Assembly: GCA_009861545.1 (NCBI GenBank)
Contig: VXME01000040.1
Coordinates: 98,130 to 162,129, forward strand
Direction: 5' to 3'
DNA length: 64,000 nucleotides
Source of the DNA: Acidobacteriota bacterium
Lineage (GTDB): Bacteria > Acidobacteriota > Vicinamibacteria > Vicinamibacterales > UBA8438
The notes beneath the pieces are model-generated. The model worked only from the letters and a program-made list of their open reading frames with translations. It was not told the origin of the DNA and made no database searches. The translations under genes and the position numbers were made by a program. Positions 24,464-33,233 of the stretch are shown here, piece by piece (the stretch's first letter is position 1; each line of letters opens with the position of its first letter).

Positions 24464-25303
24464 ATGAACGCCACGCCGCTCGCACTCTATCTGGTGGCGG
24501 GCGTGGCCTACGCCGTCCATTTCGGGACGCGCAGCCCCTCCTCCGGACGCGTTGCGACGGTGTCGCTGGTGTTCGGAGCCCTCGTGCACACCTTCATCAT
24601 CGGCATGCAGACGATGCAGGTCGGCCACGTGCCGCTGGTCGGCACCACCGGCGCGATCTCGGCGTTCGTGTGGGTCCTCGCGCTCGCCTATCTCTATACC
24701 GAGATGACGACGGACGAACGGGCCATGGGAATCTTCATCGTCCCGCTGATGGTCGTCCTGCAGTTGATTCCGGCCATCAGCAACAACGTGGCGACCCGGC
24801 CGCCGGTGCTCGAGAGCCGCTGGTTCGAGATCCACGTGTTCTCGCTGCTCGTGGCGTACGCGACGTTCGCTCTCGCGTGCGTAATCAGCGTCACCTACGT
24901 GCTCCTCTTCAAGGAGCTCAAGGGCAAGCATCTCGGCGTCTTCTACGCCCGCCTGCCGTCGCTGCAGGTGCTCGACGGCATGAACGGACGCGCGGTCACG
25001 TTCGGCTGGGTGTTCCTGACCCTCGGACTGGCGGTCGGCGCCATCTGGCTGATCCAGGTGCAGCCTGGCGCCGCCGACCCCCGCGTGCAGGCGATGTCCC
25101 TTCTCGATCCGAAGATCTTCACCGTGCTGCTCTGCTGGCTGGTGTACACGTTCTCGCTGTACGCGCGGCGGGCGTTCGGTTGGGGAGGACGTCGTGCGGC
25201 CTGGCTGTCGACGGTCGGGTTCGCGATCCTGATGCTGAACTTCGTGCCGATAGGGTACTTCGGCACCAGCAGCCACAACTTCTACCAGGAGTCTGCGCCG
25301 TAG
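24464..25303 (+). CDS. CcsA/HemX-type cytochrome c assembly membrane protein
   Basis: The 279-residue protein has eight hydrophobic segments. The P-L-V-G-T-T-G-A-I-S-A-F-V-W segment, His131-containing W-F-E-I-H-V-F-S-L-L-V-A-Y, and the C-terminal G-Y-F-G-T-S-S-H-N-F-Y resemble the CcsA/HemX haem-handling family. HemX genes commonly precede hemA, as here. It may act in haem delivery for cytochrome c or modulate HemA level. Its last codons and stop (S-A-P-stop) are supplied by a repeat shared with the end of ispG. Confidence 0.8.
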   Translation: MNATPLALYLVAGVAYAVHFGTRSPSSGRVATVSLVFGALVHTFIIGMQTMQVGHVPLVGTTGAISAFVWVLALAYLYTEMTTDERAMGIFIVPLMVVLQLIPAISNNVATRPPVLESRWFEIHVFSLLVAYATFALACVISVTYVLLFKELKGKHLGVFYARLPSLQVLDGMNGRAVTFGWVFLTLGLAVGAIWLIQVQPGAADPRVQAMSLLDPKIFTVLLCWLVYTFSLYARRAFGWGGRRAAWLSTVGFAILMLNFVPIGYFGTSSHNFYQESAP

Positions 25304-25370
25304 AACGGCGTAGACTTCTGGTCGGGCCCGGTTGGGCGGCAATCGGAGCCGCAGGCGACGATTGTCGGGC
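25291..25370 (+). repeat. 80-bp intergenic repeat, copy A (overlaps the ccsA-like stop)
   Basis: This 80-bp block matches 49287-49366 at 71 of 80 positions without gaps. It begins GTCTGCGCCGTAGAACGGCG, in which CGCCGT and ACGGCG form a 6-bp hairpin around AGA, and the TAG inside is the stop codon of the upstream gene. The later part (GGTTGGGC ... CGGAGCC ... GGCGA ... TTGTCGGGC) is conserved too. It resembles REP or MITE-like elements. Confidence 0.85.
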
Positions 25371-25405
25371 GGGGAGCGACTCCCGGCCCGCGCCGGACAC
25401 GCGGT

Positions 25406-26758
25406 ATGCATCTGTTTCTGCTCGGGGCGAGCCACCACAGCGCACCGGTCGATCTGCGGGAGCGGATCGACTTTGCCCGCCGCGGCATCCCGGAAGCGCT
25501 GGCGGCAATCGTGGAAACCACCGGTCTCGCCGAAGTGGTGGTCCTCTCGACCTGCAACCGCGCAGAAATATACGCGCATTCCGAGACTTCCGGGCGGCTG
25601 GCCGAGACGTTGGCGGGGTTCATGAGTGCGTTCCACGACGTGCCGGAACCGGAGCTGGCCCCGCACCTCTACAACCGCCAGGGCGGCGACGCGGCCCGCC
25701 ACCTGTTCCGCGTGGTCGCCGGGTTGGATTCTCTGGTGGTGGGCGAGCCGCAGATCCTGGGCCAGGTCAAGGATGCCTTCTCCATCGCCGCGGAACGGGG
25801 ATTCACCGGGGCGGCGCTGAACCGCCTGTTTCACACTTCCTTTACGGTCGGCAAGCGGGTGCGCAGCGAGACCGGGCTCGGCGAGGGCGCCGTCTCGGTC
25901 AGCTACGCGGCAATCTCCTTGGCGCGCAAGATATTCGGCGACCTCGCCGGCCGGCGGGCGCTGGTGGTCGGGGCGGGCGAGATGGCGGAGCTCACCGCCA
26001 CGCATCTGCGTGCCCAGAACGTCGGGCGGATCGGCGTCGCCAACCGGAGTGCCGCGCGCGCCGCCGTTCTCGCCGCGACGGTCGACGGCGTGGCGGTGCC
26101 ATGGGAAGGAATCACGGCCGAGCTGACGACCACCGACATCGTGCTCACCGCCACCGGGGCCCCCCGCTGGCTGCTCACCCGCGCGCAGGTCGCCGAGGCG
26201 ATGCGGCCCCGGCGCGACCGGCCGCTGTTCATGATCGACATCGGCCTGCCGCGCGACGTCGAGCCGTCGGCCAGCGACGTGGAGCAGGTCTTCCTCTACA
26301 ACATCGACGATCTGCAGTCGATAGTCCGGGACAACCTGGCGCGGCGGCAGACCCAGGTCGACCGGGCGGAGCTGATGGTGCGCGAGGAGGTCGACGGCTT
26401 CATGCGCTGGCTCCGCTCGCGCGGCGCCGTTCCCACGGTGGTTGCGCTAAGGAAACACTTCGAGCGGACGCGGCAACAGGAGCTGGAGCGGCTCGCGCCC
26501 AAGCTGGCCTCGCTGCCGCCGGCAGCGCGGACGCGCGTGGAGGAGGTCACGCGGCTGCTGGTGGAGAAGCTGCTGTCGTCGCCGACCCAGCAGCTCAAGG
26601 CCGCGCCGGACGAAGAGGCCGTGGCCGCCGACGCCGACACGCTCAGCCGGCTGTTCGGACTCGACGAGAGAGCGGCCGAGGAACGGCGTCGCACGCTGCG
26701 CGATCGCGAGCCGGCGGGCGCCACCACCGGACGCCCTCCGGCCCCGAGGAACCGGTGA
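25406..26758 (+). CDS. hemA: glutamyl-tRNA reductase
   Basis: The 450-residue protein has the catalytic Cys50 in L-S-T-C-N-R-A-E-I-Y, the G-L-D-S-L-V-V-G-E-P-Q-I-L-G-Q-V-K block, the NADPH-binding V-V-G-A-G-E-M-A-E-L segment near residue 190 and the C-terminal dimerisation helices. It reduces glutamyl-tRNA to glutamate-1-semialdehyde, the first step of C5 haem synthesis. The C-terminus carries about 20 extra Arg/Pro-rich residues. It overlaps hemC by 4 bp; hemL, the next enzyme, is 20 kb away in this window. Confidence 0.96.
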   Translation: MHLFLLGASHHSAPVDLRERIDFARRGIPEALAAIVETTGLAEVVVLSTCNRAEIYAHSETSGRLAETLAGFMSAFHDVPEPELAPHLYNRQGGDAARHLFRVVAGLDSLVVGEPQILGQVKDAFSIAAERGFTGAALNRLFHTSFTVGKRVRSETGLGEGAVSVSYAAISLARKIFGDLAGRRALVVGAGEMAELTATHLRAQNVGRIGVANRSAARAAVLAATVDGVAVPWEGITAELTTTDIVLTATGAPRWLLTRAQVAEAMRPRRDRPLFMIDIGLPRDVEPSASDVEQVFLYNIDDLQSIVRDNLARRQTQVDRAELMVREEVDGFMRWLRSRGAVPTVVALRKHFERTRQQELERLAPKLASLPPAARTRVEEVTRLLVEKLLSSPTQQLKAAPDEEAVAADADTLSRLFGLDERAAEERRRTLRDREPAGATTGRPPAPRNR

Positions 26759-27696
26759 GACGGCTGCGGGTCGGGACGCGCGGCAGCCCCCTCGCCCGCT
26801 GGCAGGCGGAAGCCGTGGCCGGCGCCCTCGTGCGTGCGGGGGCCCCCCCCGTCGAGCTGGTGCTCATCAGGACCAGCGGCGACCGCCTGTCCTCGAAGCC
26901 GATCTCCAGCACCGGAGGCAAGCGGCTGTTCGTCAAGGAGATCGAAGAAGCGCTGATCGACGGGCGGGTCGACCTCGCCGTCCACAGCGCCAAGGATCTG
27001 CCGGCCGAACGCTTGGCGGGGCTGAGCGTGCAGGCGGTGCTGCCGCGCGAGGACGCGCGCGACGCGGTCGTGGCGCCGCGGTCGTGCGAACGCCCCGCCG
27101 CGGACCCGGCAGCGATCTTCGCACCCGACCGGGCTCCGCGGGTCGGCACCGGCAGCGTGCGCCGAACCGCGCAACTGCGGCACGCGTATCCCCACCTCGA
27201 AGTCGCCCCGATCCGCGGCAACGTCGGCACGCGGCTCGACAAGCTCGAGGCAGGAGGCTTCGACCTGCTGGTGCTGGCCACGGCGGGGCTGGTGCGGCTG
27301 AACCTGGCCGCGCGCATCGCGGTCCGGCTGCCGTTCGATATCTGCGTCCCGGCCCCCGGCCAGGGGATCGTCTGCGCCGAGCACCGCGGCGACGACGGCG
27401 AGATGCGCGATCTGCTCTCGGCTATCGCGGATCGCGATGCCTCGGCCGCGCTGGAAGCGGAGCGCACGCTCGTCACCGCGCTGGGGGCGGACTGTCAGGT
27501 GCCGCTGGGAGCCGTGACGACCGTCGCCGGGGACGATCTGTTTCTGCGCGGCGTAGTCGCCTCGCCGGACGGGGCCAGGCTGGTGCGTCACGAGGCCAGC
27601 GGATCGCTGGCAGGCGCCGCCGATCTGGGTGCCCGGGTCGCGGCCGGGCTTCTGGCCGGGGGCGCCGGACCGTTGCTGGAGGCGGCCCGGACCTGA
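26755..27696 (+). CDS. hemC: hydroxymethylbilane synthase (porphobilinogen deaminase)
   Basis: The 313-residue protein starts with the canonical R-V-G-T-R-G-S-P-L-A-R-W-Q-A-E; the GTG at 26755 overlaps the hemA stop (GTGA). Conserved blocks are K-E-I-E-E-A-L-I, D-L-A-V-H-S-A-K-D-L-P, R-G-N-V-G-T-R-L-D-K-L and the dipyrromethane-cofactor Cys247 in G-A-D-C-Q-V-P-L-G-A. It joins four porphobilinogens into hydroxymethylbilane in the cytosol. Confidence 0.96.
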   Translation: MRRLRVGTRGSPLARWQAEAVAGALVRAGAPPVELVLIRTSGDRLSSKPISSTGGKRLFVKEIEEALIDGRVDLAVHSAKDLPAERLAGLSVQAVLPREDARDAVVAPRSCERPAADPAAIFAPDRAPRVGTGSVRRTAQLRHAYPHLEVAPIRGNVGTRLDKLEAGGFDLLVLATAGLVRLNLAARIAVRLPFDICVPAPGQGIVCAEHRGDDGEMRDLLSAIADRDASAALEAERTLVTALGADCQVPLGAVTTVAGDDLFLRGVVASPDGARLVRHEASGSLAGAADLGARVAAGLLAGGAGPLLEAART

Positions 27697-28511
27697 TGGC
27701 TCACGAAACGCGACCGCTGGCCGGAAAGCGGATCCTGGTGACGCGCCCGCAGGCGCAGGCCCCCGAGCTGGCCGAGCGGCTGGACGCTCTGGGCGCCGAG
27801 TCGATCGAGGCGCCGGCGATCCGCATCGTTCCGCCGGACGACATGCAACCTCTCGACGACGCGTGCGCCGCCGCGGCTTCATTCGCCTGGATCGTGTTCA
27901 CGTCGGCCAACGCCGTCGACGCCTTCCTGCAGCGCCTCGACGGCCCGGGCGGGGGTGACGGGAAGCTCGCGGGGGTTCAGATCTGCGCCATCGGTCCGGC
28001 GACCGCGGCACGGCTCGCGCGGCACGGACTGTCCGTGGATCTGGCGCCGGCCGACCATCGCGGCGAAGGCGTGAGCGATGCGCTCCGGGCTGCGCGCGAC
28101 TTGCGCGGGACGCGCATCCTGCTGCCGCGGGCCGACATCGCACGGCCGCTCCTGCCCGATGCATTGCGGGCGGCGGGGGCCGCGGTGACGGAGGTCACCG
28201 CGTACCGCACGGTGGCCGCAACCGCATGGCCGGGGGCCGACGTACGCGAGCTGCTCGACCGGCGCAGGATCGATGCGGTGACGTTCACCAGCGCATCCGC
28301 CGTCCGCGCAGTCGCGCAGTCGCTCGGCGCGGTGCGGGCCGTCGAGCTGTTGCGCCCGACCGTCGTGGCGGCGATCGGTCCCGTCACGGCCCGGGCCGCC
28401 GAGCAGCTCGGGGTGGAGACGACGGTGATGCCGTCCACGTACACTACGCAGGCGCTCGCACAGGCGCTTGCGGACTATTTCACCGGAACGCCGGCAGCGC
28501 ACTCCGCCTGA
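27696..28511 (+). CDS. hemD: uroporphyrinogen-III synthase
   Basis: The 271-residue protein has the two-domain HemD layout: R-I-L-V-T-R-P-Q-A-Q at the N-terminus, W-I-V-F-T-S-A-N-A-V-D-A-F near residue 70, and A-V-T-F-T-S-A-S-A-V-R-A-V in the second domain. Sequence is weakly conserved in this family, but position between hemC and hemB supports it. It cyclises hydroxymethylbilane with inversion of ring D. The ATG shares one base with the hemC stop (TGATG). Confidence 0.9.
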   Translation: MAHETRPLAGKRILVTRPQAQAPELAERLDALGAESIEAPAIRIVPPDDMQPLDDACAAAASFAWIVFTSANAVDAFLQRLDGPGGGDGKLAGVQICAIGPATAARLARHGLSVDLAPADHRGEGVSDALRAARDLRGTRILLPRADIARPLLPDALRAAGAAVTEVTAYRTVAATAWPGADVRELLDRRRIDAVTFTSASAVRAVAQSLGAVRAVELLRPTVVAAIGPVTARAAEQLGVETTVMPSTYTTQALAQALADYFTGTPAAHSA

Positions 28512-28526
28512 AACGGGGACCATGGC

Positions 28527-29564
28527 ATGACTACCACCGCTGCTCCCTCGCCAGCGGGCGTCGCGCGGAAGCGGGCGCCCGACGAGACGCTGGACCTGCG
28601 CCGCCGCCCCCGGCGCCTGCGCCGGTCTGCCGCGATCCGCGGCATGGTGCGCGAAACGCGGTTCTCCCCCGACGGGCTGGTCTATCCCCTGTTCGTCTGC
28701 GAGGGCGAGGGCGTGCGGCGGGAGGTGCCGTCGATGCCGGGCGTGTACCAGTTGTCGGTCGATGAGGCCGTCGCCGAAACGGCCGCCGCCGCAGGCGACG
28801 GCGTGCGGTCGGTCCTGCTGTTCGGCCTGCCGCACGACGAGGACAAGGACGAGATCGGCAGCCCGGCGGACGATCCCGGCGCGCCGGTCCAGGCCGCGAT
28901 CCGGGCCATCAAGGACGAGACGCCGGACATTCTGGTCGTGACCGACGTGTGCCTCTGCGAGTACACGTCGCATGGTCACTGCGGCATCGTCGACGGGGAC
29001 GTCATCGTCAACGACGCCACGGTCGAACGGCTCGCACGCACGGCCGTCTCGCACGCGGAAGCGGGGGCCGACGTGGTCGCCCCCTCCGACATGATGGACG
29101 GGCGGGTCGGCGCGATCCGCGACGCGCTCGACGCCGCGCGCTTCACCGACGTCGCGATCATGAGCTACGCCGCCAAGTACTGCTCGGCCTACTACGGCCC
29201 GTTCCGCGACGCGGCCGACTCGGCGCCCGCGTTCGGCGATCGGCGGACCCACCAGATGGATCCGGCCAACGTGGAGGAGGCCCTGCGCGAGGTGGCGCTC
29301 GATCTGGAGGAAGGCGCCGACATCGTCATGGTGAAGCCGGCGCTGCATTACCTGGACGTCATCGCGCGGGTCAAGGAGGAGTTCGGCTACCCGACCGCGG
29401 CCTACCACGTCAGCGGCGAGTACGCCATGCTGAAAGCGGCCGCCCGCAACGGTTGGCTGGACGAGGACCGGGCGCTACGGGAAATGCTCACCGCCATCAC
29501 GCGCGCCGGGGCCGACATCGTCATCACCTACTACGCGCGAGTGGCCGCCCGCATGCTGGACTGA
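28527..29564 (+). CDS. hemB: delta-aminolevulinic acid dehydratase (porphobilinogen synthase)
   Basis: The 345-residue protein has the zinc site [14 protein letters not shown], the Schiff-base Lys217 in [16 protein letters not shown], and the second active Lys in [10 protein letters not shown]. The Cys-rich site marks the zinc-dependent type. It condenses two aminolevulinates to porphobilinogen. It is the last gene of the hem operon (ccsA/hemX-hemA-C-D-B), 15 bp after hemD. Confidence 0.97.
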   Translation: MTTTAAPSPAGVARKRAPDETLDLRRRPRRLRRSAAIRGMVRETRFSPDGLVYPLFVCEGEGVRREVPSMPGVYQLSVDEAVAETAAAAGDGVRSVLLFGLPHDEDKDEIGSPADDPGAPVQAAIRAIKDETPDILVVTDVCLCEYTSHGHCGIVDGDVIVNDATVERLARTAVSHAEAGADVVAPSDMMDGRVGAIRDALDAARFTDVAIMSYAAKYCSAYYGPFRDAADSAPAFGDRRTHQMDPANVEEALREVALDLEEGADIVMVKPALHYLDVIARVKEEFGYPTAAYHVSGEYAMLKAAARNGWLDEDRALREMLTAITRAGADIVITYYARVAARMLD

Positions 29565-29607
29565 TGGACACCGAAGGCCAGCGGGCGTAATCTGACCGCC
29601 GTTCCCG

Positions 29608-31374
29608 ATGTACTCGACTGCCCGTCGCTCGGCGACCTGCTCTCTGCTAGCCGTGTGCCTGTCTGCCTGCGGCCCCGATCCGGCCGCGCGGCCGGATTCC
29701 GACGCAGAGCCCGCCGCCTCGTCGGAGTCCGACGTGGAGTGGTTCGTGGATCGGGCCGCCGAGACCGGACTCGACTTCGTGCACTTCAACGGGATGACCG
29801 GCAGGTTCTACCAGCCCGAGATGGCCGGACCGGGCGCCGGGCTGTTCGACTACGACAACGACGGCGACCTCGACGTGTACCTCGTGCAGGGCGATCGGCT
29901 GGGCGACGGCGAGCCGCTGCTCCCGCCGCCCGCGGATCAGCCGCCCGGCGACCGGCTCTACCGCAACGATCTGGAGATCGCGGCCGACGGCGAGCGCCGG
30001 CTCCGGTTCACCGACGTGACCGACGAGGCGGGCGTCGCGGCAAGCGGCTACGGCATGGGCGTCGCGGCCGGCGACATGGACAACGACGGCTGGACCGACC
30101 TGTACCTGACCCGCTTCGGGCGCAACCGGATGCTCCGCAACCGGGGCGACGGCACCTTCGCCGACGTCACCGAGCGGAGCGGCACGGGCGATCCCGGATG
30201 GGGAGTTCCGGCGTCGTTCTTCGACTACGACCGGGACGGCCGGCTCGATCTGTTCGTCGGCAACTACCTCGGCTACACGCTGGCGGGCCACACGCAGTGC
30301 TACGACCGGGCCGGCGCACCCGACTATTGCGCGCCGGAGACGAACCGGCCGCATCCCGACGTCCTCTACCGCAACCGGGGGGACGGCACCTTCGAGGACG
30401 TGACCGCGGCGGCCGGGATGGGCCGCGAGTTCGGGCCGGCCCTCGGCTCGGCAACGGCCGATTTCGACGGCGACGGCTGGCTCGATCTCTTCGTGGCCAA
30501 CGATCAGCGCGAGAACCAGTTGTGGATGAACCGGCGCGACGGCACCTTCCGCAACCGCGCGCTGTCCGCGGGAGCGGCGCTCGGCGCGGGCGGCAACGCC
30601 AAGGCCGACATGGGGGTCGACGCCGGCGATTTCGACAACGACGGCGACGAAGACCTCTTCATCACGGAGCTGTCCGGCCAGGGCAGCACCCTGTACGTGA
30701 ACGACGGCGGCGGCCTGTTCCGGGATCGGAGCGCCGGGCTCGGCATCCGCGCCCCGAGCCTGCCGTACACCGGCTTCGGAACGGCCTGGACCGACATCGA
30801 CAACGACGGCTGGCTCGACATCGTCGCGGTGAACGGCGCCGTCGTCCTGAACTTCGAGACGTTCGGACCGGACAACCCGTTCGCGCTCGACCAGCGCAAC
30901 CAGGTGTTCCGCAACACGGGCGGCGCCGGTTTCGAGGCGGCCACCGATCGCGCCGGCTCGGTGTTCGAGCTGTCGGAGGTGAGCCGCGGCGCCGCCTTCG
31001 GCGACATCGACAACGACGGGGACACGGATGTGCTGGTGGCCAACGCGGCCGGCCGCGTGCGCCTGCTGCTGAACCGGGTCGGCAACCGCCGCCACTGGCT
31101 GGGCCTGCGGCTCGTGGGCGCCAATCCCCGCAGGGACATGCTCGGCGCGCGCGTGGAGGCAGTACTTCCCGACGGCACGACGCGCTGGCGCCGCGCCCGC
31201 GCCGACGGCAGCTTCGCGTCCGCGAACGATCCGCGGGTGCTGCTCGGCCTCGGCGAATCGGCCGCCGTCTCGCTCGTGCGCGTGTTCTGGCCGGACGGCG
31301 AGGTCGAAGAATGGACGGACCTGGCGATCGACCGCTACGCAACCCTGCAACAGGGAGGAGGCCGGACGCGATGA
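29608..31374 (+). CDS. CRTAC1-like FG-GAP/ASPIC-UnbV lipoprotein
   Basis: The 588-residue protein starts with a lipoprotein signal (L-L-A-V-C-L-S-A-C, lipid Cys about residue 21). Seven calcium-type D-x-D-x-D-G repeats follow (D-Y-D-N-D-G-D-L-D, D-M-D-N-D-G-W-T-D, D-Y-D-R-D-G-R-L-D, D-F-D-G-D-G-W-L-D, D-F-D-N-D-G-D-E-D, D-I-D-N-D-G-W-L-D, D-I-D-N-D-G-D-T-D), making an integrin-alpha-like propeller, then a C-terminal ASPIC/UnbV domain (R-D-M-L-G-A-R-V ... V-R-V-F-W-P-D-G). The role in bacteria is unknown; surface binding is plausible. It overlaps the TPR lipoprotein gene by 4 bp. TAATCT at 29588-29593 is a possible -10 with a very short leader. Confidence 0.88.
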   Translation: MYSTARRSATCSLLAVCLSACGPDPAARPDSDAEPAASSESDVEWFVDRAAETGLDFVHFNGMTGRFYQPEMAGPGAGLFDYDNDGDLDVYLVQGDRLGDGEPLLPPPADQPPGDRLYRNDLEIAADGERRLRFTDVTDEAGVAASGYGMGVAAGDMDNDGWTDLYLTRFGRNRMLRNRGDGTFADVTERSGTGDPGWGVPASFFDYDRDGRLDLFVGNYLGYTLAGHTQCYDRAGAPDYCAPETNRPHPDVLYRNRGDGTFEDVTAAAGMGREFGPALGSATADFDGDGWLDLFVANDQRENQLWMNRRDGTFRNRALSAGAALGAGGNAKADMGVDAGDFDNDGDEDLFITELSGQGSTLYVNDGGGLFRDRSAGLGIRAPSLPYTGFGTAWTDIDNDGWLDIVAVNGAVVLNFETFGPDNPFALDQRNQVFRNTGGAGFEAATDRAGSVFELSEVSRGAAFGDIDNDGDTDVLVANAAGRVRLLLNRVGNRRHWLGLRLVGANPRRDMLGARVEAVLPDGTTRWRRARADGSFASANDPRVLLGLGESAAVSLVRVFWPDGEVEEWTDLAIDRYATLQQGGGRTR

Positions 31375-32975
31375 ACCACGGGCTGCTGGGCGCGACGATA
31401 GGCCTCCTCGTCCTGGGCGGCGGTTGCACGCCCGCCGGCGAGACGCCGTCGTCCGCGCCGACCGGCGGCGCCGGCGTGACGGCCCCGCCGCCGTTCGTCA
31501 TGCCCGACCTCTCGGGGCTTCCGGAGGCGGTCCGGGAACAGGTACGGCAGCGGCACGACGCCCTGCGGCGCGCCGAGGAGTCCGGCGCCGCGATCGCCCG
31601 CGGAAACGCCTACGGCGACCTCGGCCTCATCCTCATGGCCACCCGCTTCTACGAGGCCGCGGAGATCGCGTTGGGTCACGCACGGGCGCTCGCGCCGCGG
31701 CGCATGCGGTGGCCGTACTACCTCGGGCAGCTCTACCGGACGACCGGCGACCAACCGCGCGCCGTCGAGCTCTTCGAGCACGCCGTCGACCTCGATCCGA
31801 CCTATCTCGCGGCGCTCGTTCGCCTCGGCGAGCTGTATCTCGACGAGGGCCGGGCGGAGGACGCGGAGCCGCTCTTCGAGCAGGCGCTGGCGATCGACCC
31901 GGCGTCCGCGCCTGCGCTGTCCGGCATCGGCCGCGCGGCGTTGGCGCAAGGCGCGACCGCGCGAGCCATCGAGTACCTGGAGCGCGCACTGGCGGTGGGG
32001 CCCGCGGCCTGGGACATCCACTACAACCTGGCGACGGCGTACCGCGACGCGGGGCGGCCGGACCGGGCCGAGGAGCACCTGAACCAGCGCGGCGGCGACC
32101 CGCCGGAGCCGCCGGACCCGCTCATGCAGGCGTACGAGGCGCTGCTGAGAAGCCCGCGCAACTACGAGACCCGCGGCGTCGCGGCGATGCAGGACGGCCG
32201 CACCGCCGACGCGGTCGAGATCTTCCGGGAAGGAATCGCGGAGACGCCGGACGACGCATCGTTGCGCCAGCAGCTCGGAACCGCGCTCTTCGCCACCGGC
32301 GATGCCGACGGCGCCGCCGAGCAGTTCGAGTCGGCGCTGCGCCTGGACTCCACGCAGGCCCGGGCCCATGCCGGCCTGGGAACGCTGGCGAGCATGGGCG
32401 GCCGGCAGGCCGAGGCCATCGAGCACTTCACGGCAGCGGTCCGACACGATCCGGACTACCTGGAGGCGCGGCTCGGACTGGTGGATGCGTATCGCGCCGC
32501 CGGACGCGCGGAGGACGCGCTGGCCGAGCTGGACCGGGCGATCGAGATCGCACCCGGATTCGCCGACGTCTGGCTGGCGCGGGGGTTGCTGCTGGTCCAG
32601 CTCGGCCGCTACCGGGAGGCGCGCGAGCGCCTGGACGAAGCGCGCACCGTCCACCCGGGACACCCCGGACTGACCGACCTGCTGGTCCGCGTGCTCGCCG
32701 CCGCGCCGGACCCCGGCGCCCGCGACGGCCGCCGTGCAATCGCGCTCGTCGAGCCGCTGCTCCGGGCGCCTCCCAACCCGACCCTGGACGAGACCGTGGC
32801 GATGGCGCTCGCCGAGGCGGGCCGCTACGCCGAGGCGGCCGAACGCCAGCGCCGCGCGATCGCGGCCGCCGAAGAGGCGGGGTACCCCGAGGTCGCCCGC
32901 GCGATGACCGGCGTGCTCGGCCTCTACGAGCGGAACCGACCGTCCCGCGCGCCGCTGGGAGGACCGCAACCCTGA
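31371..32975 (+). CDS. TPR-repeat lipoprotein
   Basis: The 534-residue protein has a short lipoprotein signal (L-L-V-L-G-G-G-C, lipid Cys about residue 21) and then TPR repeats over most of its length (for example Y-L-A-A-L-V-R-L-G-E-L-Y-L-D-E-G-R-A-E-D-A-E and A-R-A-H-A-G-L-G-T-L-A-S-M-G-G-R-Q-A-E-A), about ten in two blocks around residues 75-245 and 260-430. TPRs mediate protein contacts. The ATG overlaps the CRTAC1 stop (ATGA), so the two products are probably made together and may form a complex at a membrane. Confidence 0.85.
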   Translation: MNHGLLGATIGLLVLGGGCTPAGETPSSAPTGGAGVTAPPPFVMPDLSGLPEAVREQVRQRHDALRRAEESGAAIARGNAYGDLGLILMATRFYEAAEIALGHARALAPRRMRWPYYLGQLYRTTGDQPRAVELFEHAVDLDPTYLAALVRLGELYLDEGRAEDAEPLFEQALAIDPASAPALSGIGRAALAQGATARAIEYLERALAVGPAAWDIHYNLATAYRDAGRPDRAEEHLNQRGGDPPEPPDPLMQAYEALLRSPRNYETRGVAAMQDGRTADAVEIFREGIAETPDDASLRQQLGTALFATGDADGAAEQFESALRLDSTQARAHAGLGTLASMGGRQAEAIEHFTAAVRHDPDYLEARLGLVDAYRAAGRAEDALAELDRAIEIAPGFADVWLARGLLLVQLGRYREARERLDEARTVHPGHPGLTDLLVRVLAAAPDPGARDGRRAIALVEPLLRAPPNPTLDETVAMALAEAGRYAEAAERQRRAIAAAEEAGYPEVARAMTGVLGLYERNRPSRAPLGGPQP

Positions 32976-33155
32976 CAGCCCGGGTGCCAGCGGGATCCGG
33001 ATCCGTGGATCAGAATCCAGGGAACCGAATTCCGTCTATCGACGGTGCCCGACCGGCCACGGCGCAGGACCCAAGGACAGGACCGTAAACAGGGACATCG
33101 GTCCACTCTGCCCAGCAACGCCACCCTGCTCCGCACTTCGGCACGACAATTGCTG

Positions 33156-33161
33156 TATACT
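33156..33161 (+). promoter_or_regulatory. candidate -10 box of the first TonB-dependent receptor
   Basis: TATACT lies about 70 bp before the receptor ATG in the 258-bp gap after the TPR gene. The segment 17 bp upstream has no good -35 match. The rest of the gap shows no gene. Confidence 0.4.
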
Positions 33162-33233
33162 GCGCCGTCTCGCGTGCGTTCATCGCCGGCATGACGCCGG
33201 CAGTCCCGCACCACAGAGGAGGACACACTCGTT

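Noticed and set aside
23539..27696. A 1385-codon open frame on the plus strand across the second VWA, ccsA-like and hemA genes
   Set aside because: Only its last 313 codons (hemC) are coding; the rest is an Arg/Ala-rich shadow in high-GC DNA and conflicts with recognised genes in other frames.
32990..33012. GGATCCGGATCC-type tandem in the gap before receptor 1
   Set aside because: Short, single occurrence, with no link to a promoter or gene end.
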